DNA of 64,000 nt from Lotus japonicus (GCF_012489685.1 NC_080044.1:48112964-48176963), one strand, 5' to 3'. Numbered from the stretch's first letter, positions 22,143 to 32,883 are shown. Notes: generated by a model from the letters alone, not told the origin. Translations and numbers: made by a program.

Positions 22143-22480
22143 ACTAGATATTATACCCGTGCGTTGCACGGGTTTACCAACAATATTTTTTATATTATAT
22201 ATAAATTATTATAGTTTAAATAAATAAAAATTAACTGTTTTCAAAAAAAAAAAAATTAAAAAGTAATTTATGGTCCATCTTGAAGTGGGTTGTACTTCAT
22301 TGTCACTTTTATCTTTTGGTTTCAAAGTATATAAATGAATAAAATTTAAAATAGTTTTTAATTAGAATTGTAAGAGTCTCAATTTTTGAATTACTATAGG
22401 ATTAAGAATAATAATTATTTATGTTATTATAATATTATATTTGTTTGGTTGAGGGATGTTTGTTTTTTAAAACCCCTCCT
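22143..22480 (-). mobile_element. Helitron-type 3' terminus, minus strand
   Basis: ACTAG (22143-22147) is the complement of the CTAGT that ends Helitrons at their AT insertion site. Eight bases inside lies a perfect 7-bp stem CCCGTGC/GCACGGG with a 3-base loop (22156-22172), the Helitron subterminal hairpin. The body would extend rightwards into AT-rich sequence. I could not find the TC 5' end, so the right border is arbitrary. No Rep/helicase frame is present. Confidence 0.6.
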
Positions 22481-22639
22481 TAGATCAGAGAGGTTAGAGA
22501 GAGAAGCTCTATAAGAGCTCCTCCCTCGTGGCGGTCTCCAGCAGAGCACCGACGACCGCTGGGTTCGAAATAAAGGCAACCATATCAAGGCTGGTGGGGC
22601 AAACAATGGAGGAGGCTAGTAGTCTGCGAGCTTGTGAAG

Positions 22640-22785
22640 GTGGCGAGTTCAGATCGAGAAGTGACATCCTTTTCTATATTCATTGATGGTTAGGGAGATC
22701 GCATAACGGTGGCCAAGCTTCAGTCAATTTTTTCCAAAGTAGGGAGCTTGAAGGATGTTTTCATCCAGCAAAGGAAGAAGTTTGG
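22640..22785 (+). pseudogene. LINE ORF1 (RRM type), left part
   Basis: The frame runs FSIFIDG, one stop, then DRITVAKLQSIFSKVGSLKD and FIQQRKKFG. This is the first half of an RNA-recognition motif, with RNP2-like FIDG and the alpha-1/beta-2 region. It is cut at 22785 by a long LTR and resumes at 29665 in the expected register. RRM-bearing ORF1 proteins are known from one clade of plant L1-type LINEs and bind element RNA. The region from 22480 to 22640 may be its leader but has no firm frame. Confidence 0.7.
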
Positions 22786-23261
22786 TGTAACGCCCCGATT
22801 TTCGGTGGTGACTTTAGTAACTCAAAATCAAAATAAAGCGGAAAAGCAGGTATTTTTTTCCGTTTTTCTTTTTAAATAAAAGACTTTCCAAAGTAAAGAC
22901 TCAACCCAATGCGATAAACATAAACTAATGTACAATATATTTACAGCCCCCGCTGTAAGTAAAAGTCACGTCACGAGGAACCTCTAGTGACGGAAAATAA
23001 CGGAAAGTAATGCCCGCAAGCAAATAAGTACAAACCATAGTCAGAGTCATAAGTATGTAAATACAGTCCTCCAAAAGAGTAAGTCAGCCTAAAACGGTCT
23101 CTGCAAGACCTCCTACGTCCGACAAACTCCATGGATCCTCATGGAAGATAACCACACAAAAAGCTAATAGTCGAAGACCTACCCTGCCCCAAAATGAGAA
23201 ATGACAATAAGAGCTATGATACAACTCCTACTCTAAGCACCCGAAGAGGCGTGTCTCTCAA

Positions 23262-23384
23262 CACTCCTTCTCCTCCTCCTCCTCGCTGGCATAATCATTG
23301 TCAGAGTCAGAATCCAGGATGATCAACTCTCTATCCACATCTATGACCTCTCACCTCACAGACCGAGTCACCGACCTAGAAACC
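23262..23384 (-). pseudogene. C-terminal part of the LTR-A reading frame
   Basis: The minus-strand frame reads ELIILDSDSDNDYASEEEEE and then stops: an acidic, Asp/Ser/Glu-rich tail. It continues the frame of 24752-25411 once the inserted Athila-like LTR is removed. One in-frame stop lies near the junction side, so the copy is not intact. Confidence 0.5.
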
Positions 23385-24755
23385 TGATGACCCTATTTGG
23401 GTGGTGTTTTTAGGGTCATTTCTTTGTTTGTTTTGAGTCTTTTTGTTGAGTCTCATGTAGCGTTTCATGCATTCTCATGCATTTTTATCTTTCTTTGTGA
23501 TTTTACTGTGCTTTGGTAATTTTATAGTTTTAGAGGGACTTTTCTTGCATTTTAAGTGAGTTTAGGACTTGCTTGATTTTCCTATTTTTAATTGAAGGTT
23601 CTCTTTGCTAATTAACTCTTGAAGCTTCTAGATATCTCCTTTGCTTTGTGCCTAAGTTACCAGGTCTGAAACTGATGAATAAGGAAGGTCAAGAAGCTTG
23701 GTGAATTGAAGGGAGGCTTAAAGAAGCTTGAAGAGGAGTTAAAAGGAAGTTCTAAAGGTTTTCCAGCGAAGTCAGAGCGCCTAGGCATGCTCCATTGGCG
23801 CCTAGGCGCCAATTGTTATGTTCCAGGTTTTGGAATTTGCGCCTAGGCATGCTTAATTGGCGCCTAGGCGCCAATTACCTTCCAGAGGCATTGTTTTGAG
23901 CTGGAATTGGCGCTCAGGCGCTCTGAATTGGCGCCTGAGCGCCCAAACTCGCCTGGTTTGCCTATAAATTGGTTTTTTGACATTTCTCTTGGGACCTTTT
24001 GTCAATTTCTCATATTGTAATAAGTTAGAAGAGAGGGTTTGAGTGCTAGAGCTTGAGGAGCTTCCTCCAAGTCCTATGGTCCAAGTTTAACCTTTCTTTT
24101 CTTGTATGGATTTCATAGCCATGTTTGGCTAAACCCCTTTTTGCTTTGGGTTCTTTGTAAGACTTTGGATGTTTTAGCTATAATTCCTTTTCTATTCATG
24201 TTATTCTTAGTAAACCCTTGAATCCCACTCCTATGCTTTATCTTTTAAGCTTGAATGTATGCTAGCTTTTAGCTTTTCTATAATCATAACGGAAGTTTGT
24301 TATAGAATTGGGACTTGTTGTCGGATTACCTCTTCTATGCTTGCTACTAGGAATAGAGGAAGGGTTGGGGTTTGTTGGCCTGAATTGCATGCTTAGTTCC
24401 TTTAGCAAATTTTTAGGTTGTCAAGGAATTGTGCCTATCTTTTGACTTGAGAGGGTTGTCTATGCGAGACATCGATAGATGACTAATTAGGCTAGAGCAT
24501 CAAGGAGAGACTCCGGACTTTGTAAGTAGGAAAGGTTTGCTAAAACTGAATTAGTTGAGCATTCTCATCTCTGAATTTCACTCACTTTATCTTTTGTTCA
24601 CTTGTTCTTTTTACATAACTCAAGAAACAATCAACCATAAAACTGAATTTTACTCGCTTTCCTACCATAAACTCGAGGCTCAAACTGAATTCGCATCCCA
24701 ATTCCCTGTGGTTCGATAAATTAAAACCCGGAGATATCTGTACACTTGCAGATTG
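23385..24755 (+). mobile_element. Athila-like solo LTR
   Basis: It opens TGATGACCCTATTTGGG and ends near CCCTGTGGTTCGATAAAT...CTGTACACTTGCAG. The phrase around CCCTGTGGTTCG followed by a CACTTGCA closing is the hallmark of Athila-type and related Ty3/gypsy LTR ends. It interrupts the LTR-A reading frame. No clear 5-bp duplication could be fixed, so the right border is good to about 5 bp. It contains unusual palindromic repeats at 23766-23945. Confidence 0.65.
23766..23945. repeat. tandem GGCGCCTAGGCGCC palindromes
   Basis: The perfect palindrome GGCGCCTAGGCGCC occurs at 23797-23810 and 23859-23872 (period 62). The second is extended to 22 bp of dyad symmetry at 23855-23876. Diverged third and fourth versions (GGCGCTCAGGCGC, GGCGCCTGAGCGCC) follow at 23909-23942. 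Each is preceded by an A/T-rich TGAATTGG-like word. Confidence 0.85.
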
Positions 24756-25411
24756 ACCAACAATACCCCTGTCTCAGCATCCACCACGCTGACGAGCACA
24801 TCCCTCTCCATCACGTTGACCAAGGGTACCACGCGATATCCACGGGAAGAAGCAGATGCCCTGAAGCGAATGGTAGTAGCAGTGTCAGGCTCATCCTCCG
24901 GCTCAACAGGCCTAGAAGAAGACGCGACGTCAGAACGGTCAGCGGCAGCTGGAGAGCTCGATCCAGATGTCGCTCCATCAGCAGGCTCATCCTCAGAGGG
25001 ATCCTCGTCGTTAAACGACGGTGGTGGTGGCACTACAGGTCCACAATGCATAGTAGGTGGCAGGTTAAAGTTGACCGAGTAACGTCGCAAAACTCCTTTG
25101 GTCAATCGCCCAAACTCATCGATCCGATCCTCCATGATCCTCCCCATATAGATCGCCCGGTGACTGGCGGGGTCAGTCACCCATGCGGCGGGGCTAGCCT
25201 GGTCCAACATCTCATACCTGGTCCCCCCTCCCCCGAAGGGTGAACTAATGTAAACCAATCCGCCATCAACATTTGGCAGCAGACCGACCGCCGAAACACA
25301 AACATACACACAAAGCCGCATTGCGAGGGTCAACTCACAGAAATACATATATATTACACATAACAGGTATAGTGTACGAGAATAGATACTTAGGTTCGAT
25401 AGTATTATCAT
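24752..25411 (-). pseudogene. reading frame carried inside solo LTR A
   Basis: A minus-strand frame of about 220 residues with clear protein-like composition. It contains LPNVDGGLVYISSPFGGGG, a central HRAIYMGRIMEDRIDEFGRL helix, YSVNFNLPPTMHCGPVVPP, and a Ser/Glu/Asp-rich low-complexity stretch, then FRASASSRGYRVVPLVNVME. It continues after the inserted LTR at 23384 into an acidic tail. I do not recognise a domain. It lies inside an LTR rather than an internal gag-pol region, which is unusual. The first 40 residues from the formal ATG look like non-coding AT-rich sequence, so the true start is probably downstream or on another exon. Confidence 0.5.
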
Positions 25412-25744
25412 AGCATGTAAGTATCATATTCTCAAATGAAATAACAATAGACAAATACTGACAACTCAACCAGTTATCAAGTAATATAACGATGTTCAAC
25501 AACATCAAACCATCAAGTTAGAAATGTATGATGATATGCAATGATATGCTGCAAGAAATGCTTCGGAATAGATGGGCACCAACGAGTCAGTCCTAACACT
25601 GGCCTAGGGTTCAACCATTTCCGCTCAAACCTTTGAGCAAACATAGCATAATTCAACTAAAACAAGTTAGTACTAACCAAACATAATTCACTAACGTTAG
25701 ACGAAGCATTATAAGCTTCAGATTACGATAACCTAACACTAGAA

Positions 25745-26954
25745 TGAAGGTATGAAAAACACTAGAAGGGGGGTTTGAATAGGGTTTTTAGCTTTTAGAA
25801 ATATCCCTCTAAGATTAAGGATAATCTTTTCGGACTAAAAATCACAAGGTGCAAGACATAAGGGAGAGAGAAAAGCACACAATGATTTTATCGTGGTTCA
25901 CTTGATAAATCACTCAAGCTAATCCAGTCCACCCGTTAAGGTGATTTCTTCCTTCTTAGAATGAAGGCAATTCACTATTCAATGATTGTTACAACTGCAC
26001 TAGAAACCTTGCTTAGTGACTAACAATACAATGAACTAGCAGCACTAAGACAACCTTGCCTTAGTCTTCTCAAGAATACTGACCTCAGTGGTCTCTCAAG
26101 GAACTACAAACAAAGTTTGTGAAAGAGTTTGGTTTACAAAGAGATTCTTCTAAACAAGCAGACGTAAACACAATAAGAATAATGAAGAAATATTGCTATG
26201 GTATTCGCTGAAAGTATTTCACGTGTATACACAAAGTTTCTTAGCTGATTTCTTCAGTCTTCATCCTTTAAATACTCCAAGGTTTAGAATGTGTATCCGT
26301 TGGATGAATCTGTCCGTTGGAGGGCAGTTCTGGAATTTCCATAGCCTGCTATGGCTAAACGTCGTAGGTAAGGCAGTCACAATAGTACATTAGCTTTTTT
26401 ACGAATGACAGTGACATTGCCTTGGCCTAGTTGACTCTTGATCTTGGGTGCCGCTTCATGTTGGAACTTGTGAAGCTTGTGAGATCAGAGTCAGAGCGAA
26501 GCTTGGATCTTCAGATCATCAGAACTTCTGCTTCTGGACCGTTCATCAGAACATGTGGCCTTCAGAGGGTGAAGTGCTTCTGGTCTTGAGAGTCAGCTTA
26601 CTCTTGGACTTCAGTGCTTCCAAGTCTTCAGCTGCTGGATCGTTCCTCAGAACATCTGGTCTTTAGAACTTCAGAGCTTGGATCGTTCGGAGTCCACATC
26701 AGAGCTTTTAATCTTCAGAGCGTCTGAAGCGTTTGCTACCATTCAGAAGAACGTAGTTAAGTGCAAAAGCGTTGTGCTGGTTACTCTTAGTCTTCAACCT
26801 CTGAATAATATATCATCTTTGAATCAGAGTCAGAGCCTGTTTGTGACAACTTAAACAGGCACACGTTAGAGTACCACAAATGTTCATACATAATATTAAA
26901 CTTGTTATCATCAAAACATAGAGTTGTACCACCTGACCAAATCTTGGTCTTACA
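25745..26954 (-). mobile_element. Sirevirus-like copia solo LTR, minus strand
   Basis: Bounded by a perfect 5-bp target duplication TAGAA (25740-25744 and 26955-26959). On its own strand it opens TGTAAGACCAAGATTTGG and ends with a C-run followed by TTCTAGTG...CATACCTTCA. It is the same family as the LTR at 34223-35400 (plus strand) and the one at 61349-62572. It contains the CAGAACTTCTG/ATCTTCAGA minisatellite-like stretch (26460-26720) typical of this LTR. No internal domain remains. Confidence 0.9.
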
Positions 26955-27710
26955 TAGAAGACGAGTTTTCGCGAAAAGAGAAATTTTTCCCCTCCTTGGA
27001 GGTGCTCTCGGCTATGACACTCAAAATGGTGTTCCGGCACTTTTTCTTCGATCAGACTTGAATCCTAGGTTATCATGGGTCGTATCTAGGGTAAATTAAA
27101 GCTTGGAAAAATTATCGGGTCGAAAACTAAAATAGGGACAATTTAGTCAAGGTTTTTAGCTCAGAAATTCAAAGTTGGAATTTTGAAAAATAAAATTGAT
27201 GAGGTTGTCAACAATGACGTTTATGACAACTAATCCTACTCAAGCTAAGCTCAGTTGAGAGTTTTTGATTCACAAAGCAAAGACTTAGTGTAAAAATGGG
27301 TATTTGAGCAGTTTTCCATTTCTACGATGATGTAATTGTGATGTGTGAATGGTAGGGATGATGTTTTGAAAGTAAAATCGAGTTATTTGGACACTTTTAC
27401 AAAAAGCTCCAAACTTTGAGCACAGAAAGAGATGTAGAAAAGCAACATAATTGATGATCAGAGGTAAGAAGTAATAGGCTTAAATGCATTTGTTGCCCCT
27501 GATGTATCGCCAATGTGCAAAAGACAACCCGACTCTTTTTTTGTCGACGTTTGTACCCTCAATGTTTTGAGAAAGTATAGTGAATGCCCCTCCGTCAGAT
27601 TGACGTTAAAAAAGTAACGGAGGGGCTGACGTGGATTTTCTTTTTTTATTTTTCTTTTATTTCCTCAGATGCCACGTCATTAAATGAAAATAAAAACCTT
27701 GAAAATTTAT

Positions 27711-27777
27711 TGGAGAGGTTCGAACCCAGGACCTCATAGTGGCAAAACACACACATTACCAATTGAGCTACATGGAC
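27711..27777 (-). repeat. tRNA-like sequence in left MULE-3 arm
   Basis: On the minus strand, TAGCTCAATTGG matches the RNA polymerase III A box and GGTTCGAACC matches the B box. They are about 35 nt apart, the distance found in tRNA genes. The acceptor and T stems do not pair well and no CCA-ready 3' end is present, so this is tRNA-derived (SINE-like) rather than a working tRNA. Confidence 0.6.
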
Positions 27778-28507
27778 AATTGATATATTTGACAACAGAA
27801 TTTTATTTATTTCATATATCTTCTTCATCTTCTTCCTCATCATTCATCTTCTTCCCTTACCAATCCTTAACCCCAACGGCCCAACCTAGATTGAACCTCC
27901 TTCCTCCGCAGCCCCACCAGCCACCGTCGTCGCCACTATCACGGCACGGCGACACCATGGTGGCGAACACCCTTCACGCCCCAGCGATTTCCCTAACATC
28001 AAACAACAACAACACCACCACTTCTCCCCAATTTTCCAGAACACCCAATTTTCCCAACAACAACACCCAAGAACATCATCCACACCATCATCATCATCCA
28101 GAACCCAGAACACGAATTTGAACTGCGAAATTGAAGGGGGAAGAACAAAAATTGATGGATTTGTGGTTTTCCATCATATCTGCATGTTTATCCCTTTCTT
28201 CCCCCTTCAAATTTGGGTTTCTTAGTGTTGGATTTGTGGGTTGTGGGTTTTGGGGTTATGGTGGGTCGTGGGTGGCTGGGTTTGATGGTGGGTTGTGGTG
28301 GTCATGGGTGGCTGGGTTTGATGGTGGGTCGTGGGTAGCTGGGATTTATGATCGTGGCGGTGGTGTTGGGTGAGAGGGGGATTTGGTGGTGGTGGTGGTG
28401 GGTTTCAATGGTGATGATGAGAAGATGGTTTGGTCCATGAATTATTATTTTCTTTAGTTTGTTTGGTCCGTGAAATAAATAAAATTCGGTTGTTAAATTA
28501 AACAATT

Positions 28508-28574
28508 CTCCATGTAGCTCAACTGGTAATATGTGTGTTTTGCCACTATGAGGTCTTGGGCTCGAACCTCTCCA
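28508..28574 (+). repeat. tRNA-like sequence in right MULE-3 arm
   Basis: The inverted partner of the copy at 27711-27777, with A box TAGCTCAACTGG and B box GGCTCGAACC. The B box carries a T-to-C change relative to the left arm. Same interpretation: a tRNA-derived segment swept into MULE terminal repeats. Confidence 0.6.
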
Positions 28575-29664
28575 ACCAATTTTAAAGGTTTTTATTTTCA
28601 TTTAATGACGTGGCATCTGAAGAAATAAAAGAAAAATAAAAAAAGAAAATCCACGTCAGCCCCTCCGTTAGTTTTTTAACGTCAATCTGACGGAGGGGCA
28701 TTCGTTATACTTTCTCAAAACATTGAGGGTACAAACGTCGACAAAAAAAGAGTCGGGTTGTCATTTGCACATTGACGATACATCAGGGGCAACAAATGCA
28801 TTTAAGCCGAAGTAATATCCATACCTCGATGCCTACGCGTAGAAACTGACAACGCGACGATCGATCAAGAAATGGAAAAATCTCTTCTCCCTCCTTCCTC
28901 CTCAAGCTCGCGGGTTCAAGGTTGTGATGGTGATGATATTTTTGATTTTTCAAGTTATTTATAGGAAAGGGAAAACGCGGGAAAATGAATATTTCGCGAA
29001 TCCGATTTTTCCTATGCATTCCTCTGTGAATCCTAAGTGAGATTCTGGTGACAGAATTCCAGAACTCAAAACAGGTTTCTTGGAATTAAAGTAAACGATC
29101 CAATAACGGTATGAATTGATTTAACCCGAAAAACTACTTTTTGCAGTTGACGTCGGATGAGGAAACTTCCTTCTGAAGAAAGGTGGCAATCATCGAAGGA
29201 AATAAGTTTACGCGGATGGAAACTCCGTTAGAAGATCGGAATAGAAAAAGTCTCCATCCAGGGTTCATTTTAAGGTTATTGGAACGTTAGGATTTAGTTT
29301 CGGCAAACTTTCGAGAAATGAAATCTATCGTGCGTACATTCCAGGGTTTCGTGTCGAAACACTTGTCATGGAAAGGATAAGGAGAAATTATTATATTCCT
29401 CTGAAGATTTTGAATTTCACTTCTACCTTGCTTTAAGAGCATATTAGCCTCTTACTAACGCTCTTGCCCTAAGGCAGAAGTGAATAAGGCTCGTGCTATA
29501 ACTTATAACGACTATAGTACTACTCTTAGTCATTCCTGAACTTTTCCTTCATTAAGTCATCCAATTCAGTGAACACTTGTTCAGGTTCCTTCACGATACA
29601 TCGAAACATAATCGTGAATAGGAATTTAATTACTTAATTCTACAATTAAAACTAGGGTCTCACA

Positions 29665-30405
29665 TTGGGACGAAATTTCAGATTTGGTTTTGTTCGGTTT
29701 CAAAGAAATGCGGAAGCATGGAAGGCAATTCGAATATTTAATGGATTGCGATTAGAAGGGAACTTTCTTACGGTGCAGAAGGCTAAGTGTCAACGTCCAG
29801 CACAGGTTTCGATGTCAGCTGGACCTTCACGTCGACATCGTTATGAAATCTGAAGAAAGGTTTGGCAACCAAAAGTGTCATCTGTTATGCTGGGAAAGGA
29901 AGAACAGTCTGAACAACGAACATATGCACTGTCAGATAAGCGGAATGGGCCTCAGTTGAGTTTTGATTCAACTGTTTTAGATGATGGGTGGGTGGAAAGG
30001 TGTGCTCAAGCATTAACAAAGGAACAATTTAGTGTTGATGTTTTGCAAGACTCCTTCAGTAGGATTGGACTTTACAATTTTAGGCTCATCCAGTTGGATG
30101 CGAATGAGGTTCTTCTAGAGTTTGAGAGCAAGGATGAAATGCAGATTACGCTTACTGAATGTTGTGATTTTTTAGAGGAAAAATTAACTTGTGTTAAGCC
30201 GTGCACAACTTTAACATTTTGGGTCTCACACTTTGTATCGGTTTGATTGTGGCAAGTACCTTTGGGGCTATGGAATGAAACGTTTTTTGCTGCTGTTGGA
30301 AATTTGTTGGGGAGTTATGTGTCATGTGATGGTGCAACGATGTCTCGTTATCGTGTGCACTTTGCCAGAGTTTTAATACGGATGAATCATCCACTCTTGC
30401 AGTGC
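29665..30405 (+). pseudogene. LINE ORF1 (RRM type), right part
   Basis: The frame resumes with RNFRFGFVRF, the RNP1 core of the RNA-recognition motif, then WKAIRIFNGLRLEGNFLTVQ. After stops and shifts it continues through 29875-30240 with VDVLQDSFSRIGLYNFRL and VLLEFESKDEM. It goes on to about 30400 with WNETFFAAVGNLLG and a SYVSCDG.T block. This order (RRM, then the FDVLQ/LLEFES region, then WNE.FF..VGN.LG) matches ORF1 of RRM-containing plant L1-type LINEs. ORF2 (endonuclease/reverse transcriptase) is absent, and the frame ends abruptly against an Athila-like gag scrap near 30410. Confidence 0.7.
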
Positions 30406-30409
30406 TAGA

Positions 30410-30840
30410 ACGGTCAAAGTGGAGTGTATAACTTGTGGAGGACCTCATGTTAGCAATCTTTGTGTCACAGTTGAAGAGGAAAAATGGGTCAAAGTTATGG
30501 GTCAAATTACCAATGTCCTGAACTCCAGTACTTACCAATTTGAATGGACCAACCATCCCAACTTTGCGTGGAGGAGACAAGGAATTGAATGCCAAGGGGA
30601 AGATTTCAAAATCAATACCCTCGCCAAGGTTCCAAGGCTCAAACCTTCAAGTTCAAGAGGGAGTTGGTGGAAACGGTGGTGGCAAGAAAAATTTGGAGGA
30701 GTTGTTGGAGAGCTTTATCAACCGCTCAGAGGACAACTACAAGAACCAAGAGGCAGCTATAAAGAGCTTGGAAAATCAATTCGGCCAACTGGCCAAGCAA
30801 ATGTCCGAGATACCTCAAGGTAAGTCTTTTTCCAATGCTC
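30410..30840 (+). pseudogene. Athila-like gag fragment, frameshifted
   Basis: The frame from 30419 contains a half zinc knuckle (CITCGGPHVSNLC) and TNHPNFAW, a block seen in Athila-type gag. After a register change near 30620 it continues with LEELLESFINRSEDNYKNQE and LENQFGQLAKQM, the C-terminal coiled segment of the same gag. Only about 140 residues survive. Both ends are abrupt, so it is a recombined scrap. Confidence 0.7.
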
Positions 30841-31559
30841 GCACAACCATTACCCCTATTCTCATTCATGAGAGCTTGCATGAAGGACCATTCATTCCTT
30901 TTTTCTTCTATTGCTTCCATGACCTGTATGAGCTGTTCACATGTTTTCATTGCGCTATTGAGCACCTTATTGTTTCTTATTTTCCTTCCTCCTTCCTAAC
31001 TGCTTTCGCGAACCTCATAATGTTTGCATGAAGTTTCTGATTTCCTGATAAATACCTGATCCAACCTTCTTGCCATCTGGCAGGATCCAATACATCTAAA
31101 AGTCTATGAAATCAAAACCTATATCCTACAGTTGTATCCCTTCTATTGGAATATAGACCTCCCACACTCTCCTCCATCTTTGAAAACAATCCTCAAGTAT
31201 TATTTGCCTCATATTGCCCTTGAACTCTCTCTCTCTCTCTCTCTCTTCCTAACTCTCATTCTCTCTCTTACCATCAGTTGGTGTTTTATGTTTGTTAGAG
31301 TGAAAAGACTTAAAAGGTGGAAAGTGATATCTTACTCCTTCAGAAAAGCTACAAAACGTAAGTTAGGAAAAAAACTTTAAGTTTTAGTTGTATTTCAAAA
31401 GTGAAAGTGATAGCTATTGGTTAAGTAATCGGTAAAAATTGTGATAAGTAAAAAGGGTAGTGAAAATAGCATTAAATAGGGGCATAGATAAAAGAAAATG
31501 TGTGAATAATAGTCTCGAAAGATATTTTAAAAAATTGATGAAAAAGTAACATAATTGTT
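30841..31559. other. intergenic with CT tract, no gene seen
   Basis: A CT microsatellite lies at 31225-31247. The open frames around it (30540-31031 tail, 31132-31380) have no recognisable content. Confidence 0.6.
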
Positions 31560-32127
31560 ATTAGAATTCCCCTCCCCACATATATTCCTACCCTCTTTAC
31601 ACTACAAAAAGTAGAAAATACCCTTTTTAAAATAACTTCCCAAAACCCCCCACCACCACACTTCTTCCATTTCAAAATATCCCTTCATCAAAATTTCCCA
31701 AAATCCCCCAAACTCATTCCCCATTTTTAATTACAACAACCTTCTTCAACCTTTCTTCATCTTCGTCTCCATTTCACCATCATCTTCGTCTCCATTTTGT
31801 GACTAGGACGTCGCCACTGCCCGCATCTTCTTCATCGCCAATCACAACCAGTTCTTTGTCGCGTGCTGACGTTGAGGCCGCACCCAACCACCACCTTCTT
31901 GTTCGCGTCGTGATCTGGTAAGTTGTCAACCCGACCCTCCTGTTCTTTAACGAATTGCACTATTAATGTGTGATGCAGACGCAACGCACTTTCAAACTGC
32001 GTTTGGTGTCAGTACTTCAGTGATCTGCAATTTCATTCTCCCATTTTTTTTTGTGTCTTATGTCAAGCATTCCAATCTTGGTACACATATGGCAAGAAAA
32101 AATGATCCGGACCACCCACGTGAACCC
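31560..32127 (+). pseudogene. PMD-locus-like leader and start, copy B (left part)
   Basis: This stretch matches, in word order, the leader of the PMD pseudogene at 46690-46745 plus 54738-55250. Shared features are a CTTTTTAAAATAA word, a C-rich leader with TTCTTCATCTTC, a TGTCTTATGT word, and an ATG after TTGGTACA.AT. The start at 32089 reads MARKNDPDHPREP, then the long solo LTR B interrupts. It resumes at 39550. An intron-like GGTAAGTTG lies at about 31918. I infer a duplicated PMD-type locus; no PMD domain itself survives in this copy. Confidence 0.5.
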
Positions 32128-32463
32128 TGTAACGCCCCGATTTCTCGAGTGTCACACAGTAACTAAAACGTCATGAATTTCGTAAAGAATTTTCGTCGAT
32201 TCAATTATTAACCCTTAATTAATGACAAAGGTTCAATTATTGCGAAACTCTTGAAAGGTTAACCAAATTAACTTGCGGAAATAAAAGCCAACGTGAAACT
32301 CAAAATTCGTTAAACAGCGGAAATGTATAAAATAATTATCCCAAAAGAAATCTCATTGTAAATTACATTAAGTGAAAAGAAAATATCCAACTAGAAAAAA
32401 AAAATTCAAAGCCACTCGGACTCTCAACCCAAAAGAAAAGTGCAGGTCACTCAACCCATGCCC

Positions 32464-32883
32464 CTACTCCTCTGATTCATCATCTTCATCTTCCTCTTCG
32501 ACCTCGTCTTCGTCTTCAATGGCGGACTCATCATTAGGAATTGGCGCATTAGTAAACTCCCTGAGCATATGGTTTCTCAGACCTCGGTAGATGTCACCCT
32601 CCTTGTTGTCGTAGGACTCGACCGGCAAACAGAAGAACCTCTGAACCTTCCGCTCGGCCTTACTACGGTCAAATTCAACCCATTCCTCTCCTACAAGCTC
32701 TGGAAGCCCTTCTTCTTCCACTACAGGCTCTGGTGGCACCTCAGGTTCCCCTGGTAGCTCCTCATGCCCATCCACCAAATCCTCAGAAGGATCCAGCTCC
32801 GACTCCGACTCTCGAACTGAGGATGTCCCCGACTCTAAATCCATAAGGATCTGGAAACGAGGAGGTGCATAAGGCATCATCAC
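32464..32883 (-). CDS. reading frame carried inside solo LTR B, acidic protein
   Basis: A 139-codon minus-strand frame (MMMPYAPPRFQILMDLESG) rich in Glu and Asp. It has a Pro/Glu-rich centre, a basic patch VEFDRSKAERKVQRFF, and an acidic tail EEEDEDDESEE before the stop. The upstream frame remains open a little further (ELENGRV), so the true start may be earlier. I recognise no domain. Like the frame in LTR A it lies on the LTR's own strand, ends in an acidic tail, and sits 0.3-0.5 kb from the LTR 3' end. The two proteins are otherwise not obviously alike. Confidence 0.4.
   Translation of the reverse strand: MMMPYAPPRFQILMDLESGTSSVRESESELDPSEDLVDGHEELPGEPEVPPEPVVEEEGLPELVGEEWVEFDRSKAERKVQRFFCLPVESYDNKEGDIYRGLRNHMLREFTNAPIPNDESAIEDEDEVEEEDEDDESEE

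Larger units (their letters stand above)
27477..28808. mobile_element. Mutator-like element (MULE-3) with tRNA-like arms
   Basis: The inverted arms begin GGCTTAAATGCATTTG and are unusually long, about 320 bp (27477-27800 and about 28485-28808). They are flanked by a perfect 9-bp duplication GAAGTAATA at 27468-27476 and 28809-28817. Each arm carries a tRNA-like sequence, so the pair is inverted. The interior (27800-28480) has a His/Pro-rich then Gly/Trp-rich frame caused by CCA/TGG repeats, not a gene. Confidence 0.9.
22786..29664 (-). mobile_element. long solo LTR A (Ty3/gypsy type), minus strand
   Basis: On the plus strand it opens TGTAACGCCCCGATTTTCG and closes ACTAGGGTCTCACA. On its own strand it therefore starts TGTGAGACCC and ends GGGGCGTTACA, a border pair typical of plant chromovirus LTRs. 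The flanks share TTGG (22782-22785 and 29665-29668), and removing the element restores the interrupted RRM frame. It holds three later insertions (an Athila-like LTR, a Sirevirus-like LTR and MULE-3). Without these it is about 2.9 kb. No primer-binding site or gag-pol is present, so it is read as a solo LTR. It contains an open frame of its own on the minus strand. Confidence 0.78.

Noticed and set aside
24746..25243. 165-codon plus-strand frame
   Set aside because: It overlaps the LTR-A frame on the opposite strand, which has the more protein-like content; this one looks like a shadow.
27684..28373. Asn/His/Pro-rich and Gly/Trp-rich frames inside MULE-3
   Set aside because: Arise from CCA/AAC and TGG/GGT repeats; no domain, no splice or promoter context.
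27711..28574. Calling the two tRNA-like segments functional tRNA genes
   Set aside because: A and B boxes are present but acceptor and T stems pair poorly and both copies sit inside MULE terminal repeats.
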